Positions 7,401 through 13,433 of a stretch of 13,433 nt of DNA are shown piece after piece. The notes under the pieces were generated by a model, which was not told where the DNA came from, did no database searches, and saw only the letters and a list, made by a program, of their open reading frames with translations. Within the stretch, counting starts at the first letter, position 1; each line of letters begins with the position of its first letter. The DNA is from Candidatus Stahliibacteriota bacterium (GTDB lineage Bacteria; Hydrothermota; UBA3073), in NCBI GenBank assembly GCA_030627085.1, contig DAOUSS010000021.1, positions 1 to 13,433 of the forward strand, written 5' to 3'. A program made the translations under genes and the position numbers.

Positions 7401-8536
7401 AATCGTTTTACGATAAATGGCTTGAATAATTCAAGTGCCATAACCCTGGGTATACCACACTGATAGATTTTGAGTTCTGGTCCCACTACAATCACAGACC
7501 TGCCTGAGTAGTCTACCCTTTTGCCGAGAAGGTTTTGGCGAAATCTACCTTGCTTGCCTTTGAGGGAGTCTGCTAAGGATTTTAGTGGTCTCTGGCCTCT
7601 TCCAAGCACAGGGCGCTTTCTCCTCGAGTTATCAAGAAGTGCGTCAACTGCTTCCTGTAACATTCTTTTCTCATTGCGAAGAATGATCTCAGGAGCCTTT
7701 GCTGTTATCATGTTCTTAAGCCTGTTATTACGGGTTATAACTCTTCTATACAGATCGTTTAAATCAGATGAGGCATATCTTCCTCCTTCAAGAGGAACAA
7801 GAGGACGCAAATTGGGAGGAATTACTGGAAGGATTGTAATCACCATGTGTTCGGGAGATATACCTGAATTCCGCAGCGCTTCAACCACTTGAAGTCTTCT
7901 CAATACAGCTCTTCGCTTATCCGGACTGCTCTCGACCTTCATTAATGAACGAAGCGAAAGCGACAGATCTTCTATGTTTACATTTTTTAGTAATTCAAGT
8001 ATTGCTTCTCCGCCCATTAGTGCTGTAAAACCCTCAGGTTGTTTCTGTATAATCTTGTCATATTCTCCTGTTGTTATAATATCACCAACCTTATAAGGAG
8101 TATCACCGGGAGAGATAACTGCATAAGATTCATAATATATTACCCTTTCGAGCTTTAAAAGTGATGTATCAAGTAATAATCCAATTCGTGAGGATGGGAC
8201 TTTGTAATACCATATATGTACTACTGGAGTGGCAAGAGCTATATGACCCATTCTCTCTCGTCTCACCTTTGAAAGAGTAACTTCAACACTACATCTCTCA
8301 CAAACAATTCCTTTATTCTTCATGCCCTTGTACTTACCACAATTACACTCGTAATCCTTGATGGGACCAAAAATGCGCTCACAAAAAAGTCCATCTTTTT
8401 CTGGTTTCTGTGTGCGGTAATTTATAGTCTCTGGTTTTGTGACTTCACCATAAGACCATGAAAGTATTATTTCGGGAGAAGCAAGTTTTATTCTGACGGC
8501 ATCAAAAGCAATTCCTTTACTTCTATCATCTGCCAT
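4439..8536 (-). CDS. rpoC: DNA-directed RNA polymerase subunit beta'
   Basis: Beta' is the largest subunit of the core RNA polymerase and carries the catalytic magnesium site. The 1365-residue product is full length. It has the N-terminal zinc ribbon (C64, C66, C79, C82) and the absolutely conserved NADFDGD (452-458), whose three aspartates hold the metal. The rudder and lid area around 300-350 includes GKRVDYSGRS, and the bridge helix is at about 745-770 (GARKGLTDTALKT). The second zinc site uses C787, C861, C868 and C871. The trigger-loop base is GEPGTQLTLRTFHIGG (897-912). An insertion of about 175 residues follows (about 915-1090), where E. coli has SI3. The core ends near 1324, leaving a lysine- and glutamate-rich tail of about 40 residues. 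The ATG is set by an excellent AAGGAGG ribosome binding site 6 bases upstream. It lies 37 bases after rpoB in one operon. Confidence 0.99.
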   Translation of the reverse strand: MADDRSKGIAFDAVRIKLASPEIILSWSYGEVTKPETINYRTQKPEKDGLFCERIFGPIKDYECNCGKYKGMKNKGIVCERCSVEVTLSKVRRERMGHIALATPVVHIWYYKVPSSRIGLLLDTSLLKLERVIYYESYAVISPGDTPYKVGDIITTGEYDKIIQKQPEGFTALMGGEAILELLKNVNIEDLSLSLRSLMKVESSPDKRRAVLRRLQVVEALRNSGISPEHMVITILPVIPPNLRPLVPLEGGRYASSDLNDLYRRVITRNNRLKNMITAKAPEIILRNEKRMLQEAVDALLDNSRRKRPVLGRGQRPLKSLADSLKGKQGRFRQNLLGKRVDYSGRSVIVVGPELKIYQCGIPRVMALELFKPFIVKRLAEEGYAQSIKSARRLLERGAKEVWDILEEVVKDHPVLLNRAPTLHRLSIQAFMPVLVDGKAIRLHPLVCIPFNADFDGDQMAVHVPLSFEAQAESIGLMNSANNILSPANGSPISIPSQDIIIGLYYLTKERMGAKGEGKSFASLPEVEHALESGKCELHARIRYLLSDKTITTTPGRIIFSRILPDGIDFVNKPVDKKVLSGLIEKTIRKIGNYEAVRFLDRLKDIGFEYATISGTTIGIDDMVIPANKEKLINKAYKEVEDVHKAREAGVITEAERYNRVVDIWSKTVSEIEKSSVEVLSKDKNGFNPLYSMMASGARGNIDQVRQITGLRGLMTKPQRHKEAGETIETPIRSNLKEGLSVVEYFISTHGARKGLTDTALKTSQAGYLTRKLVDVAQDVIITMEDCGAVRGINVTAIKEGEDVIQPLHERIRGRFTLEDVINPITSQIIVFAGEEITNEKAIEIEECGIDSVMIRSVLTCEAGKGLCQKCYGRNLAIGRLVEIGEAVGVMAAQSIGEPGTQLTLRTFHIGGTATRVTWESFMKAPFDGNVEYKNLRIAEIKEEEFINLSRNGKLILKGKNKEISYNVPYGAVLNVRDKDLVVKEEPLFEWDPYSFVILAEKKGEIKLQNMIENLTYRLEYDERIGSKQPVIMEHKRIHPEVKIFVGEKAVWSYILPTGAYIFVNDGEEVNEGRLLAKLPREISRTRDITVGLPRVTQLFEARRPRNVAVVSEIDGICEFGRIEKGQRLLKVVGEHEKRIYRIPVSKHIIVYDGQKIKASNKLCEGEIEPHDILRVKGVNAVEEYLVNQIQEVYRLQGVKIDDKHIAIIVRQMLSKVKVVDPGDTTFIEGEIVEKWRAFEENEKVKKLGLKPAITNPVLLGITRAILTTDSFISAASFQETTKVLTDASLSAKSDKLHGIKENVIVGNLIPVGTGLASYRKIKIKRTDKVLSVKDKQAEAEMLETADKTVEHSKDKALDKRRKGE

Positions 8537-8549
8537 ATTATTCCTCCTT

Positions 8550-8580
8550 TAGGTGATAAATACTTAAAGGATATCACCTA
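8550..8580 (-). promoter_or_regulatory. Inverted repeat over the rpoB stop, abutting the rpoC ribosome binding site
   Basis: TAGGTGATA (8550-8558) and TATCACCTA (8572-8580) form a perfect 9-bp inverted repeat with a 13-base loop. In the mRNA the 5' arm contains the last codon region and UGA stop of rpoB, and the 3' arm ends directly at the AAGGAGG of rpoC. The loop begins UCCUUUA, which is complementary to the UAAAGGA that includes the rpoC Shine-Dalgarno. The two pairings compete. A ribosome finishing rpoB would melt the structure, so coupling of rpoC translation to rpoB is a reasonable inference. The pairing is seen in the sequence; the function is inferred. Confidence 0.45.
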
Positions 8581-8588
8581 TTTTTTTT
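8550..8588 (+). terminator. Terminator-like hairpin plus T8 read on the plus strand (antisense)
   Basis: Read on the plus strand, the same 9-bp inverted repeat is followed without a gap by eight T residues (8581-8588). This is the layout of a Rho-independent terminator for antisense transcripts running from rpoC into rpoB. The stem has only three G-C pairs and a 13-base loop, so it would be weak. The T-run is also explained by two lysine codons and an asparagine codon at the rpoB 3' end. Confidence 0.3.
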
Positions 8589-11500
8589 AACAAGTTCTAC
8601 CTCCATACAAAGCCCTGCGAGTTCTTTTAAGAGGACATTAAATGATATCGGAAGCGCGGGCTCTGGTAAACTCTCTCCCCTTACAAGGGCCTCATATAAT
8701 TTTTTTCTACCTGTAATATCATCAGACTTAACCGTGAGCATTTCCTGTAAGGTATAAGCTGCACCGTAAGACTCCAATGCCCATACTTCCATTTCTCCGA
8801 ACCTTTGTCCACCGAACTGTGCCTTTCCACCCAAAGGTTGCTGTGTGACCAGTGAATAAGAACCAATAGACCTTGCATGAACTTTATCCTCCACCATATG
8901 GTAGAGTTTCATCATATATATATACCCAACAGTAATTTTGCCGTGAAAAGGTTCGCCTGTTCTCCCATCGTAAAGAACAGCTTTGCCGTCTTTTGGCAAA
9001 AGCGCCTCTTTCAGCATATTTTCTATCTCTTCTGTTTTGGCTCCCTCAAATACAGAACAGGCAACAGGTGTATCAAGCAATCTGGCTGCCCACCCAAGTT
9101 GTGTTTCCAATATCTGACCAACATTCATTCTGGAAGGAACGCCAAGAGGATTAAGAACCATATCAACAGGTGTGCCATCGGAAAGGTGGGGCATATCCTC
9201 TTCAGGAACTATTTTTGCAATGGTTCCCTTATTACCATGTCTACCCGATAATTTATCACCTACCATCACGCAACGCCTTTGTCCAATATAAACCTTTATA
9301 ACTTTTAATACTCCAGGAGGAAGACTATCTCCTTCAGATGCATTCTTTATATCAAGCTTTTCTTTCGTTTTTAACGTTCTTATTATCTCGTCTTGCTTGG
9401 TATTCAACTCCTGAAATTTTCCGTATAGCTTTTTAGCTATACTTTTTTTTGTTATACGAAGGCTATCCAGGACACTATTATTAAGCAGGGGGATCTTTTT
9501 TCCCTTCTTGATCTTAACATTTCCCTTCTTATCTTTTATATCTGTTAATGCTATTTTGCCAGTCAAAAGCTCCCTCTTCCTGTTAGTTACAATTTTCTTC
9601 AATTCTGTAATTTTATATTGTGTTCTTATATGAATTTCCTTTATCCTGTTTTTTACCTCTTCCTTCGCTATTTTGTCATTAGATTTCTTAGAGAGGACTA
9701 CTACATCGATTATGGTTCCAGTAACTCCCGGTGGCACCCTAAGAGAAGTGTCTTTTACATCGCGTGCCTTTTCTCCAAATATCGCTCTTATCAGTCTTTC
9801 TTCTGGGGTAAGTTCTACTTCGCCCTTTGGAGAAACTTTACCAACAAGTATATCATCAGGTTCCACTCTTGCACCTATTCTTATTATTCCGTTTGCATCA
9901 AGATCCTTAATCGCGTGTTCCGACACATTTGGTATCTCTCTTGTTACCTCCTCGGGACCGAGTTTTGTATCTCTAACCTGCATTTCAAGTTGCTGAATAT
10001 GTAAAGAGGTGAAACTATCTTCTTTAAGCAATCTCTCTGATATGACTACGGCATCCTCAAAGTTGTAACCCAACCAGGGCATAAAGGCAACGAGAATATT
10101 CTTACCCAATGCAAGTTCACCATTCTTTGTAGCTGCTCCATCAACAATAATACTGTCCTTTTTAACCCTATCACCAACCTTAACTATTGGCATTTGATTT
10201 ATGCACGTATCCTGATTTGTTCGCCTGAATTTTATAAGATCGTATACATCTAATTCTATAGAAGCGCCATCAGGTTGTATTACAATACGATTTGCATCTA
10301 AATATGTTACAACTCCGTCAGTTTTTGCGATTATAGCGGATGCAGAATCCCTGGCAACTTTTTCTTCTAATCCTGTTCCCACGAGCGGAGGATCAGGAAA
10401 AAGAAGGGGAACTGCTTGTCTTTGCATATTTGAGCCCATAAGTGCACGGTTTGCATCGTCGTGTTCCAAGAAGGGTATAAGAGCTGCAGATATAGAAACC
10501 AATTGTTTCGGAGATATGTCCATATAATCTATTTCATTCACAGGTACGATTGGGTAATTATCTCCTTTCCTTGATAATGCAACCTTCTCAACGAACCGTC
10601 CATCTTTATGCAGAGGCGCATTTGCCTGAGCTATCACATAAGGATCCTCTTCGTCTGCTGTGAGGTATTCTATCTTATTCGTAACTCTTCCATTTATGAC
10701 TTTTCTATACGGCGTCACTATAAATCCGTATTTGTTAACTTTTGCATATGTCGAAAGATAAGATATAATACCTATATTTGGGCCTTCTGGTGTTTCAATT
10801 GGACATATCCTTCCATAAAAAGAGTAATGCACATCTCTGACTTCAAGCCCGGCAGTTTTTCGTGTAAGACCTCCCGGACCGAGTCTTGAAAGCCTGCGCA
10901 TATGTGATATTTCAGCAAGTGGATTTGTCTGGTCCATGAACTGGCACAATTGTGAAACTAAAAAGAAACTCATAAGAACATTTGAAAAAAGCCTTGTGTT
11001 TATAAGATCCATCGGTGTTAGCGTCTCTCGCGAGTGAAGCAGCATTCGTTCTTTTGCTTGCCAATTAACTCTTCCAAGGGCAATCTTAACCTGATCACTC
11101 AGAAGCTCTCCCACCCTTTTTAGATGTCTATTTCCAAGATGATCAATATCATCAATACTACCTTCTCCTTTTGCAAGATTGAGTATATACTTAACTATAT
11201 CTATAACATCTTCAACCTGAAGTGTAGTTCCTTCTCTACTAACATTTAGTTTTTTATTTATCTTATAGCGTCCAGTATCTGACAGATTATAGTTACGACC
11301 GAAGTAATTTATTTTTAAATAGGCCTCTGCTACCTCTATACTGGCGGGAGATGTTCCTCTCAGAAGGTAATAGATCCTGTGCAAGGCCTCTTTCTTGCTT
11401 TTAATCTTTTCATCTTTCTTCAAAGTAGATAGAATAATAGAGAGTTCATTAGTTTTAGTACAGGTCACCTTTTTTATACTGAAGGATGCAAGATCTTTTA

Positions 11501-12260
11501 CAAGATCGTGAGTGATCTGAGTGCCAGCAAATGTAAGGATAACACCCGAGGCAGGGTCTACGCAGTCTCTACCTAACCACCTACCAGAAGCCTTTATAAG
11601 CGGTACTTCTTCCGTTTCATATAACACAGTAAGTATATCTTCGTTTGTCACAAATCCGAGGGCTTTGAATAGAGTGGTTACAGGGAAACGATGTCTTTTA
11701 TCGAGGTTGGCTAATAACACGTCATTTGCATCTGTAGTAAATTCTATCCAGGAACCATGATATGGGATGATTTCCCCCTTGAATACTCTCTTTCCAGTGG
11801 GATGAACCGTTTCACTGAAATATACTCCAGGAGCTCTTCTTATTTGGTTAACTACTACCTTTTCAACCCCATTGATTACAAATGTCCCTCTATCTGTCAT
11901 AATAGGGAGATCACATAAGTAAACACGCTGTTCAACCACATTTTTCGTGTTTCCATCTTCATCTCTTGACACGAGCCTGAATGTTACATATAGTGGGCTG
12001 GAATATGTACTTCCTCTTCTAATAGCCTCAATATCACTACATTTTGGCTCCTTTACCATGTAGTTGATATATTCCAATGAATGCCTGTGATGAAGATCTT
12101 CAATAGGGAATAAGTCTCTAAAAATTGCCTCGAGACCACAATTTTCTCTTCTTTCAGGGGGAGTTTCCTTCTGAAGGAATTTTTCAAATGACGATAGTTG
12201 AATTTCTATTAAATTCGGTAAGGTCAGAACATCTTTTATCCTTCCAAAGGATTTCCTCAT
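8574..12260 (-). CDS. rpoB: DNA-directed RNA polymerase subunit beta
   Basis: Beta forms one half of the RNA polymerase cleft and holds the rifampicin pocket. The 1228-residue protein is full length and starts with the usual FGRIKDVLTLPNLIEIQL stretch. Rifampicin region residues are at 436-460 (SQLCQFMDQTNPLAEISH and following), keeping the equivalents of E. coli D516 (D443), H526 (H453) and S531 (S458). Next come GPGGLTRKTAGLEVRDVH (461-478) and the PIETPEGPNIG block (487-497). Active-site lysines are K1003 and K1011 in GDKLSGRHGNKG, and the C-terminal clamp contains GGKAQFGGQRFGEMEVWALE (1144-1163). A lysine-rich, probably coiled-coil insertion of about 120 residues (857-975) sits where E. 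coli has SI2. The E. coli SI1 region is shorter here, explaining the smaller total size. AGGAGG 7 bases upstream fixes the ATG. It lies 112 bases after rplL. Confidence 0.99.
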   Translation of the reverse strand: MRKSFGRIKDVLTLPNLIEIQLSSFEKFLQKETPPERRENCGLEAIFRDLFPIEDLHHRHSLEYINYMVKEPKCSDIEAIRRGSTYSSPLYVTFRLVSRDEDGNTKNVVEQRVYLCDLPIMTDRGTFVINGVEKVVVNQIRRAPGVYFSETVHPTGKRVFKGEIIPYHGSWIEFTTDANDVLLANLDKRHRFPVTTLFKALGFVTNEDILTVLYETEEVPLIKASGRWLGRDCVDPASGVILTFAGTQITHDLVKDLASFSIKKVTCTKTNELSIILSTLKKDEKIKSKKEALHRIYYLLRGTSPASIEVAEAYLKINYFGRNYNLSDTGRYKINKKLNVSREGTTLQVEDVIDIVKYILNLAKGEGSIDDIDHLGNRHLKRVGELLSDQVKIALGRVNWQAKERMLLHSRETLTPMDLINTRLFSNVLMSFFLVSQLCQFMDQTNPLAEISHMRRLSRLGPGGLTRKTAGLEVRDVHYSFYGRICPIETPEGPNIGIISYLSTYAKVNKYGFIVTPYRKVINGRVTNKIEYLTADEEDPYVIAQANAPLHKDGRFVEKVALSRKGDNYPIVPVNEIDYMDISPKQLVSISAALIPFLEHDDANRALMGSNMQRQAVPLLFPDPPLVGTGLEEKVARDSASAIIAKTDGVVTYLDANRIVIQPDGASIELDVYDLIKFRRTNQDTCINQMPIVKVGDRVKKDSIIVDGAATKNGELALGKNILVAFMPWLGYNFEDAVVISERLLKEDSFTSLHIQQLEMQVRDTKLGPEEVTREIPNVSEHAIKDLDANGIIRIGARVEPDDILVGKVSPKGEVELTPEERLIRAIFGEKARDVKDTSLRVPPGVTGTIIDVVVLSKKSNDKIAKEEVKNRIKEIHIRTQYKITELKKIVTNRKRELLTGKIALTDIKDKKGNVKIKKGKKIPLLNNSVLDSLRITKKSIAKKLYGKFQELNTKQDEIIRTLKTKEKLDIKNASEGDSLPPGVLKVIKVYIGQRRCVMVGDKLSGRHGNKGTIAKIVPEEDMPHLSDGTPVDMVLNPLGVPSRMNVGQILETQLGWAARLLDTPVACSVFEGAKTEEIENMLKEALLPKDGKAVLYDGRTGEPFHGKITVGYIYMMKLYHMVEDKVHARSIGSYSLVTQQPLGGKAQFGGQRFGEMEVWALESYGAAYTLQEMLTVKSDDITGRKKLYEALVRGESLPEPALPISFNVLLKELAGLCMEVELVKKNR

Positions 12261-12372
12261 AAAAAAACCTCCTAATGGTATAAATGAGCAAATAGTTGGA
12301 AGAGATTATCTTAGCTTAAAATGGCAGCATCCAACTCCTTTATAACAGATTCAGGTTATGTCTATCTCATCT
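12261..12372 (-). other. rplL-rpoB intergenic region with weak inverted repeats
   Basis: This 112-base gap is the longest in the operon. It contains a 7-bp inverted repeat AGTTGGA (12294-12300) / TCCAACT (12330-12336) with a 29-base loop. It also holds a 5-bp hairpin ATAAC / GTTAT (12342-12346, 12355-12359). It ends with the rpoB ribosome binding site. In E. coli the equivalent gap holds an attenuator and an RNase III site, which help make more L7/L12 than polymerase. The structures here are too weak to assign either role, and no U-run follows them. Confidence 0.3.
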
Positions 12373-12771
12373 CTATTTTATTTCTACCGTTGCCCCTGCT
12401 TCCTCGAGTTTTTTCTTTATTGTCGTCGCTTCTTCTTTTGTAACCTTTTCTTTTACAGCTTTCGGCGCCGCCTCAACAAGATCTTTAGCTTCTTTTAAAC
12501 CAAGTCCGGTAATTTCGCGCACATCTTTTATTACTCGTATCTTCTTATCACCATAAGAGGAAAGTATAACATCAAACTCTGTCTTCTCTTCTGCCAGTTT
12601 TTCTTCAGCAGATTGTGGTGCTCCACCGGGGGCAACTCCCACAACCTGCGGGACTGCCTGAACCCCAAACTCCTTTTCGATATCTTTAACCAGTTCAGAA
12701 AGTTCAAGTACACTCATCTGAGAGATGAGTTCTATTATCTGATCCTTTGCAGATTTTTTTGTCTTTGCCAT
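12373..12771 (-). CDS. rplL: 50S ribosomal protein L7/L12
   Basis: L7/L12 forms the mobile stalk dimers of the large subunit and recruits and activates translational GTPases such as EF-Tu and EF-G. From the chosen ATG the protein has 132 residues, close to the usual 120-130. It has an N-terminal dimerisation helix region (about 8-36, with SVLELSELVKDIEKEFGV) and a flexible Ala/Gly/Pro hinge (about 38-58, GVAPGGAPQSAEE). The compact C-terminal domain (66-132) carries the factor-binding GLGLKEAKDLVEAAPKAVKE stretch and ends GATVEIK. The frame is open for 11 more codons upstream to an ATG at 12804. Those codons contain the strong AAAGGAG ribosome binding site, and the family's N-terminus fits the internal ATG, so I start at 12771. 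It lies 62 bases after rplJ, whose product anchors it. Confidence 0.97.
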   Translation of the reverse strand: MAKTKKSAKDQIIELISQMSVLELSELVKDIEKEFGVQAVPQVVGVAPGGAPQSAEEKLAEEKTEFDVILSSYGDKKIRVIKDVREITGLGLKEAKDLVEAAPKAVKEKVTKEEATTIKKKLEEAGATVEIK

Positions 12772-12776
12772 AGTGT

Positions 12777-12783
12777 CTCCTTT
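12777..12783 (-). promoter_or_regulatory. Ribosome binding site that decides the rplL start
   Basis: On the minus strand this reads GAAAGGAG over its core, with five bases between AAAGGAG and the ATG at 12771. It lies inside the longer reading frame that begins at 12804, which argues that the extra 11 codons are not translated as part of L7/L12. Confidence 0.8.
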
Positions 12784-12833
12784 CAACCTGTAAAAAATAC
12801 TCAAAAATGATAACAGCCTTCTCTAAATGAGAT

Positions 12834-13346
12834 TTAAGACTTATCCTTGGATATCTGGCTAAACGCCACGGCAAGACCCTGTAGTGGACTGCGCAGTGTA
12901 TTTTGGAGTCTATAGAGAGGATTCAAGAGACTGAAAAGTAATTTTTGTAGAAGCACATCTCTGGTTGGAAGAAGCGCTAATTCCTGTATTTCTTCAGGAG
13001 AACACAAATTACCCTCAATAAAACCGCCCTTAGCTCTAATCACTTTCTCTTTTTCGAAATCCTTGATAATTTTGGATGGAATAATTGGATTTTCATACAC
13101 ATACGAAATTGCTGTTGGACCATCTAAAAAACACAACAAATTATTCAATTTAAGATTCTCTAATGTGAATTTTGCGACTATGTTCTTAACTACCTTAATT
13201 TTTACGTGTTCATTTCTCATTGCAGTCCTCAATTTGCTCATCTCTTGTGCGGATAAACCAGTAAAGTCTAAGAAATATATCCCCGTAGCACTCTCTAATT
13301 CTTTTTTGAGTGTCTCAATAAGCTTCTGCTTCCCTTCCTTTTTCAT
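12834..13346 (-). CDS. rplJ: 50S ribosomal protein L10
   Basis: L10 binds 23S rRNA at the base of the stalk and carries the L7/L12 dimers on its C-terminal helix. The 170-residue protein has the normal length. Recognisable blocks are YFLDFTGLSAQEMSKLR (about 24-40), the rRNA-contacting KVVKNIVAKFTLEN (51-64), DGPTAISYVYENP (74-86), and the LPTRDVLLQKLL stretch (about 126-137). The C-terminal helix QGLAVAFSQISKDKS should bind L7/L12. The ATG is preceded by AGGAGG at a 5-base spacing. It is the first gene visible in the operon; rplK and rplA often lie upstream but would be outside the window. In several bacteria L10 with L7/L12 represses its own mRNA leader; the leader here is short and I could not recognise such a site. 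Confidence 0.97.
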   Translation of the reverse strand: MKKEGKQKLIETLKKELESATGIYFLDFTGLSAQEMSKLRTAMRNEHVKIKVVKNIVAKFTLENLKLNNLLCFLDGPTAISYVYENPIIPSKIIKDFEKEKVIRAKGGFIEGNLCSPEEIQELALLPTRDVLLQKLLFSLLNPLYRLQNTLRSPLQGLAVAFSQISKDKS

Positions 13347-13387
13347 TTACGCCTCCTATCCAGTAATATAGTATTGTCAAAAATTTA

Positions 13388-13433
13388 ACCACAGAGAGCA
13401 CTTCGTGAAGAGCGAAGAGGGAAAAGCGAAGGG
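13388..13433. repeat. Purine-rich repeat-like patch upstream of rplJ
   Basis: The plus strand reads ACCACAGAGAGCAC, then CTTCGTGAAGAGCGAAG and on to the window end. AGCGAAG occurs twice (13411-13417 and 13425-13431). CTTCG (13401-13405) pairs with CGAAG (13413-13417) to make a 5-bp hairpin. The composition differs sharply from the AT-rich bases on its left side. The CTCTGTGGTTAAA-like part, read on the minus strand, resembles short dispersed repeats I remember from intergenic regions of many environmental bacteria. The element is cut by the window edge. Confidence 0.4.

Noticed and set aside
7521..7892. A 123-codon open frame on the plus strand inside rpoC
   Set aside because: It is antisense to the highly conserved beta' region around residues 215-340 and shows no family features; codon structure of rpoC explains it.
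8578..8590. A AAA AAA slippery run before the hairpin at the rpoB end, suggesting programmed frameshifting
   Set aside because: A -1 shift reaches a UAG immediately, changing only the last residues, and there is no spacer between run and stem as needed for an efficient frameshift site.
9618..10004. A 128-codon open frame on the plus strand inside rpoB
   Set aside because: It lies fully antisense to a conserved part of rpoB, its translation is Tyr/Phe/Cys-rich with no recognisable family, and many similar antisense frames occur throughout rpoB and rpoC. It is a shadow of the coding strand.
12772..12804. An 11-codon N-terminal extension of L7/L12 starting at an upstream ATG
   Set aside because: The extension encodes the strong ribosome binding site of the internal ATG and does not match the family's N-terminus.
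13352..13380. TTGACA (13375-13380, minus strand) as a -35 box of an rplJ promoter
   Set aside because: A 17-base spacer would put the -10 on the AGGAGG ribosome binding site. The TATATT nearby is only four bases away from TTGACA, and no good -35 lies at the proper distance from TATATT.
13347..13433. A canonical L10 autoregulatory leader
   Set aside because: Only 87 bases are visible and I could not find the expected bulged kink-turn arrangement; the sequence looks repeat-like instead.
1..13433. CRISPR array, mobile element, defence or toxin-antitoxin system
   Set aside because: Almost all bases belong to nine recognisable housekeeping genes and the gaps are too short; no spaced repeats, transposase or terminal inverted repeats were seen.

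Overview
The window is an AT-rich block of bacterial housekeeping genes. All nine recognised genes lie on the minus strand, so transcription runs from the right end to the left. No stretch longer than about 115 bases lacks a gene. I saw no tRNA, rRNA, CRISPR array, transposase or phage gene.

Right part (about 13433 to 4439): the classical ribosomal protein / RNA polymerase operon, in the order rplJ (L10), rplL (L7/L12), rpoB (beta), rpoC (beta'). rplJ, rplL, rpoB and rpoC all have strong AGGAGG-like ribosome binding sites. The rplL start is best placed 11 codons inside the longest reading frame. The short leader before rplJ holds a purine-rich, repeat-like patch. A 9-bp inverted repeat spans the rpoB stop codon directly upstream of the rpoC ribosome binding site.

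Left part (about 4374 to 9): rpoC is followed, after a gap with a GC-rich palindrome, by five tightly packed genes. These are a two-domain sugar nucleotidyltransferase / left-handed beta-helix acyltransferase of the alternative GlmU type, rsmI (16S rRNA C1402 2'-O-methyltransferase), a membrane CDP-alcohol phosphatidyltransferase resembling inositol-phosphate-type synthases, prfA (release factor 1) and prmC (release factor glutamine methyltransferase). The gene pairs are joined by a 4-base ATGA overlap, a 20-base overlap, a 22-base gap and a 9-base gap, so one transcript is likely. The frequent rpoC followers rpsL-rpsG-fusA are absent here. PrmC methylates the GGQ glutamine of RF1, so the last two genes work directly together. 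RsmI modifies the decoding centre. The other two genes point to cell-envelope precursor synthesis.

Organism: a bacterium. RpoB carries an insertion where E. coli has SI2, and RpoC has a large insertion in the trigger-loop region where E. coli has SI3. Together with the GlmU variant known from Bacteroidetes-like lineages, this suggests a Gram-negative-type, possibly uncultivated lineage near the FCB group. I cannot place it more precisely from sequence reading alone. I found no convincing undescribed system. The most interesting signals are small: the rpoB/rpoC hairpin, the GC palindrome after rpoC, the unusual N-terminus of the GlmU-like protein and the inositol-type lipid synthase.
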